DNA of 64,000 nt from Streptomyces showdoensis (GTDB lineage Bacteria; Actinomycetota; Actinomycetes; Streptomycetales; Streptomycetaceae). The stretch is from NCBI RefSeq assembly GCF_039535475.1, contig NZ_BAAAXG010000026.1:930001-994000 (forward strand). The letters run 5' to 3'. The translations under genes and the position numbers were made by a program. The notes under the pieces are model-generated. The model ran no database searches, was not told the DNA's origin, and saw only the letters and a program-made list of their open reading frames with translations. The stretch's first letter is position 1, and every line of letters starts with the position of its first letter. Positions 61,829 to 64,000 of this stretch are shown here, piece by piece.

Positions 61829-63061
61829 ATGCCCGAGCAGCAGAGCCCGCTCGACCTGGCCGAGGGCGATCCCTTCGGCCCGCACAACCTTCCGTACGGC
61901 GTCTTCAGCACCGCCGACGAGCCCGACCGGCGCCGGCTCGGCGTCCGGATCGGCGGGCACGTGCTCGACGCGGGGGCCGCGGCCCACGCGCTCGGCTCGC
62001 CGTACGCCGCGCTGCTCGCCCAGCCGAGCCTGAACCCGCTGCTCGCCGCCGGCCGCACCGCCTGGCGCGACGTGCGCCGCGCGCTCACCGGCTGGCTGAC
62101 CGTCCCCGCGCACCGGCCGGTCGTCGAGCCGCTGCTGCACCCGCTGGACGCGGTCACCCTGCACCTGCCGTACGAGGTCGCCGACTACGTCGACTTCTAC
62201 GCGAGCGAGCACCACGCCACCAACGTCGGCCACATCTTCCGCCCCGACGGCGAGCCGCTCACCCCGAACTGGAAGCACCTGCCGATCGGCTACCACGGCC
62301 GCTCCGGCACCGTCGTGGTCTCCGGCACCGACGTCGTCCGTCCGGCCGGCCAGCGCAAGGCGCCCACGGATCCGGCGCCGGTCTTCGGCCCCTCGGTCAA
62401 GCTGGACATCGAGGCGGAGGTCGGCTTCCTCGTCGGCACCCCGTCCGCGATGGGCCGCCCGGTCGGCCTCGGCGACTTCCGCGAGCACGTCTTCGGCCTG
62501 ACCCTGCTCAACGACTGGTCGGCCCGCGACATCCAGGCCTGGGAGTACGTGCCGCTGGGCCCGTTCCTCGGCAAGTCCTTCCAGACCTCCGTCTCCGCCT
62601 GGGTGACGCCCCTGGAGGCCCTGGACGCCGCCCGGGTCGCGCCGCCGGCCCGCGACTTCGCCCTGCTGCCGTACCTGGACGACGCCGCCGAGGAGGAGCC
62701 CGGCGGCTTCGACCTGCGCATCACGGTGACGATCAACGGCGAGGTGGTGGCCGAGCCGCCGTTCTCCACCATGTACTGGACCGCCGCCCAGCAGCTGGCC
62801 CACATGACGGTGAACGGCGCCTCCCTGCGCACCGGCGACCTCTACGGCTCCGGCACGGTCTCCGGCCCCGAGGTCGGCCAGCGCGGCTCGCTGCTCGAAC
62901 TCACCTGGAACGGCCGCGACGCCCTCGAACTGGCCGACGGCAAGCGGACGTTCCTGGAGGACGGCGACGAGGTCACGCTGACCGCCTGGGCCCCGGGCCC
63001 GGACGGCACCCGGGTCGCGCTCGGCGAGGTCACCGGCCGGATCGCGCCGAACGCGGGCTGA
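61829..63061 (+). CDS. fahA: Fumarylacetoacetase
   Basis: This 410-aa enzyme has an N-terminal SH3-like FAH domain (residues about 15-115), then the catalytic domain with DFYASEHHATNVGHIFRP, WKHLPIGYHGRSGTVV (His base), the metal-binding LDIEAEVGFLVG, LLNDWSARDIQAWEY and GDLYGSGTVSG. It hydrolyses 4-fumarylacetoacetate to fumarate and acetoacetate, the last step of tyrosine/homogentisate breakdown. ATG at 61829 follows GAGGC. No hmgA or hpd lies in the window. Confidence 0.95.
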   Translation: MPEQQSPLDLAEGDPFGPHNLPYGVFSTADEPDRRRLGVRIGGHVLDAGAAAHALGSPYAALLAQPSLNPLLAAGRTAWRDVRRALTGWLTVPAHRPVVEPLLHPLDAVTLHLPYEVADYVDFYASEHHATNVGHIFRPDGEPLTPNWKHLPIGYHGRSGTVVVSGTDVVRPAGQRKAPTDPAPVFGPSVKLDIEAEVGFLVGTPSAMGRPVGLGDFREHVFGLTLLNDWSARDIQAWEYVPLGPFLGKSFQTSVSAWVTPLEALDAARVAPPARDFALLPYLDDAAEEEPGGFDLRITVTINGEVVAEPPFSTMYWTAAQQLAHMTVNGASLRTGDLYGSGTVSGPEVGQRGSLLELTWNGRDALELADGKRTFLEDGDEVTLTAWAPGPDGTRVALGEVTGRIAPNAG

Positions 63062-63099
63062 CCCCCTCGGGCTCCCTCAGCCGCCCCGGAGCCGCCGGC

Positions 63100-63927
63100 T
63101 CAGACCGCCCGCCACAGGGCGGGCACCGTCGGCGGCTCCCAGCCGGGCTGGGCCGTGTGCGCCTGGAGGCACACGTAGCCCCGCCCGGCGTAGGTGACCG
63201 CGTCCCCCGCCCGGTACGCGGTCCCCACCGCCCAGCTGCCCCCGGGCCCCGGAGTCGGGGTCGGGGTCGGCGTGGGATTCGGGCCGGGGGTCTGCGGCAC
63301 GTCCAGGACGAAGTCGAACGCCGCCTCCCTGGCCCCGCCCGCGTCCCGCACGGTCATGAGCAGCCGCGCGTCGAAGATCGAGTCCGTGTTGTTGCGCGGC
63401 TCCCCCGGGAAGTACAGCTGGGTGGTCAGGATCGGCCGGCCGGGGGCCTGGACCTTGACGTGGAGGTGCCGGGTCCGGCCCGGGTAGAGCCCCGGCACGA
63501 TCGTGGTCAGCCTGAAGGCGCCGTCCGCGCCGGTGAACTGGTGCCCCCGGAAGCGGAAGCCCGTGTTGTCGTAGGCGCCGTTGGTGTCGGCCTGCCAGAA
63601 GTCGAGCAGCGCCCCGGACACCGGCAGACAGGCCCGCCCGAAGACGTAGCCGCTGACGGTGAGCCGCACCCCGGGCGTGCCCGCCTCCAACAGGCTGGAC
63701 CGCAGGGGCGAGTTGGGCTTGAAGTAGGGGCCTTCGATCTGCGCGACGGTGGGGTGGTCGCCGTCGTCGCACTCCGGCGTGAGCGCGGGCTCCGTCACGC
63801 CCGGGTCGAGCGTGCGGGCGAGCGCGGGGACGCCCATGAGCACCGTGGGGACGGCCATGCCGGCCGCGACCGCCGCGCGTAACACGGCCTTGCGGGTGAC
63901 GTGCCCGGTACTGGTCTCGCTGTCCAT
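63100..63927 (-). CDS. Secreted intradiol ring-cleavage dioxygenase with C-terminal carbohydrate-binding module
   Basis: This 275-aa exported protein has a signal peptide (KAVLRAAVAAGMAVPTVLMG). The dioxygenase domain has the Fe(III) ligands of the family: Tyr in EGPYFKPNSPLR, Tyr, His and His in YPGRTRHLHVKV. It also has LLDFWQADTNGAYDNTGFRF. A Pro/Thr linker joins it to a CBM5/12-type chitin/lignocellulose-binding module (WAVGTAYRAGDAVTYAGRGY to the end). A similar secreted dioxygenase-CBM protein has been described from the biomass-degrading Streptomyces sp. SirexAA-E (recalled, not searched). It should cleave catechols near plant cell walls. ATG at 63927 follows GAGGAG. Confidence 0.93.
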   Translation of the reverse strand: MDSETSTGHVTRKAVLRAAVAAGMAVPTVLMGVPALARTLDPGVTEPALTPECDDGDHPTVAQIEGPYFKPNSPLRSSLLEAGTPGVRLTVSGYVFGRACLPVSGALLDFWQADTNGAYDNTGFRFRGHQFTGADGAFRLTTIVPGLYPGRTRHLHVKVQAPGRPILTTQLYFPGEPRNNTDSIFDARLLMTVRDAGGAREAAFDFVLDVPQTPGPNPTPTPTPTPGPGGSWAVGTAYRAGDAVTYAGRGYVCLQAHTAQPGWEPPTVPALWRAV

Positions 63928-64000
63928 GCCTGCTCCTCGGGTGGGGGGCTTGAACGATCGAGCAGAAACCTAGGCCGCGCCGGGGCCCGCTTCGATGGAC

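Overview
The window is high-GC actinobacterial chromosome, almost certainly from a Streptomyces. The evidence is about 70% GC with strong third-position GC bias, many GTG and some TTG starts preceded by GGAGG-type sites, WhiJ-like XRE/DUF397 regulators, LAXTG-type surface proteins, and an S. griseus-type M28 aminopeptidase. No rRNA, tRNA, CRISPR array, prophage or intact insertion sequence was seen. Gene order from 1 to about 18 kb (htpX, nuoN to nuoA, two histidine kinases, response regulator, korAB) resembles, from memory, the core chromosome of S. coelicolor around SCO4594-SCO4609.

Layout. 1-10.9 kb (minus strand): start of htpX, mscL, and a tightly overlapping ten-gene nuoABCHIJKLMN operon that lacks nuoD, E, F and G. 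NuoC carries a long repeat-rich tail. 11-14.6 kb: two paralogous NarL-type histidine kinases and one response regulator. 14.9-17.9 kb: korAB, a 2-oxoacid:ferredoxin oxidoreductase. 17.9-23.3 kb (minus): an operon of a lipoprotein and two receptor-like Ser/Thr kinases, each fused through one membrane segment to an extracellular periplasmic-binding-protein domain. 23.3-31.5 kb: small accessory and regulatory genes, including HxlR/quinone reductase, RarD, MFS/HxlR, VOC, a DapB-like protein missing its catalytic His, MarR with a HEAT-repeat protein, and DUF1203. 31.6-34.9 kb: a WhiJ-type module and orphan DNA-binding genes. 34.9-40.7 kb: a decayed IS5-type transposase, a secreted protein that joins an alpha/beta-hydrolase peptidase to a trypsin-like protease, a secreted beta/gamma-crystallin-like protein, and a TetR/DUF1772 pair.

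40.9-48.3 kb: secreted aminopeptidase, LolA-like protein, polyprenyl diphosphate synthase, and a POT peptide transporter followed by a CocE/X-Pro hydrolase. 48.5-58.8 kb: an unusual accessory locus with a cupin, a PfpI protein, a HAD hydrolase, an MFS exporter, a secreted SMP-30-like protein, glucose-6-phosphate dehydrogenase, three more DJ-1/PfpI proteins, a small monooxygenase and a LysR regulator. Four DJ-1/PfpI genes within about 8 kb is the strongest candidate here for an undescribed pathway or carbonyl-stress system. 58.8-64 kb: two paralogous sortase-anchored coiled-coil surface proteins, then fumarylacetoacetase facing a secreted intradiol dioxygenase with a carbohydrate-binding module.

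Themes. The first part is respiration and redox (Nuo2, Kor, polyprenyl tail for menaquinone). The middle is sensing and secreted proteolysis. The right end is small-molecule detoxification or biosynthesis and aromatic-ring breakdown. All functions are inferred by reading the sequence; no database search was run.
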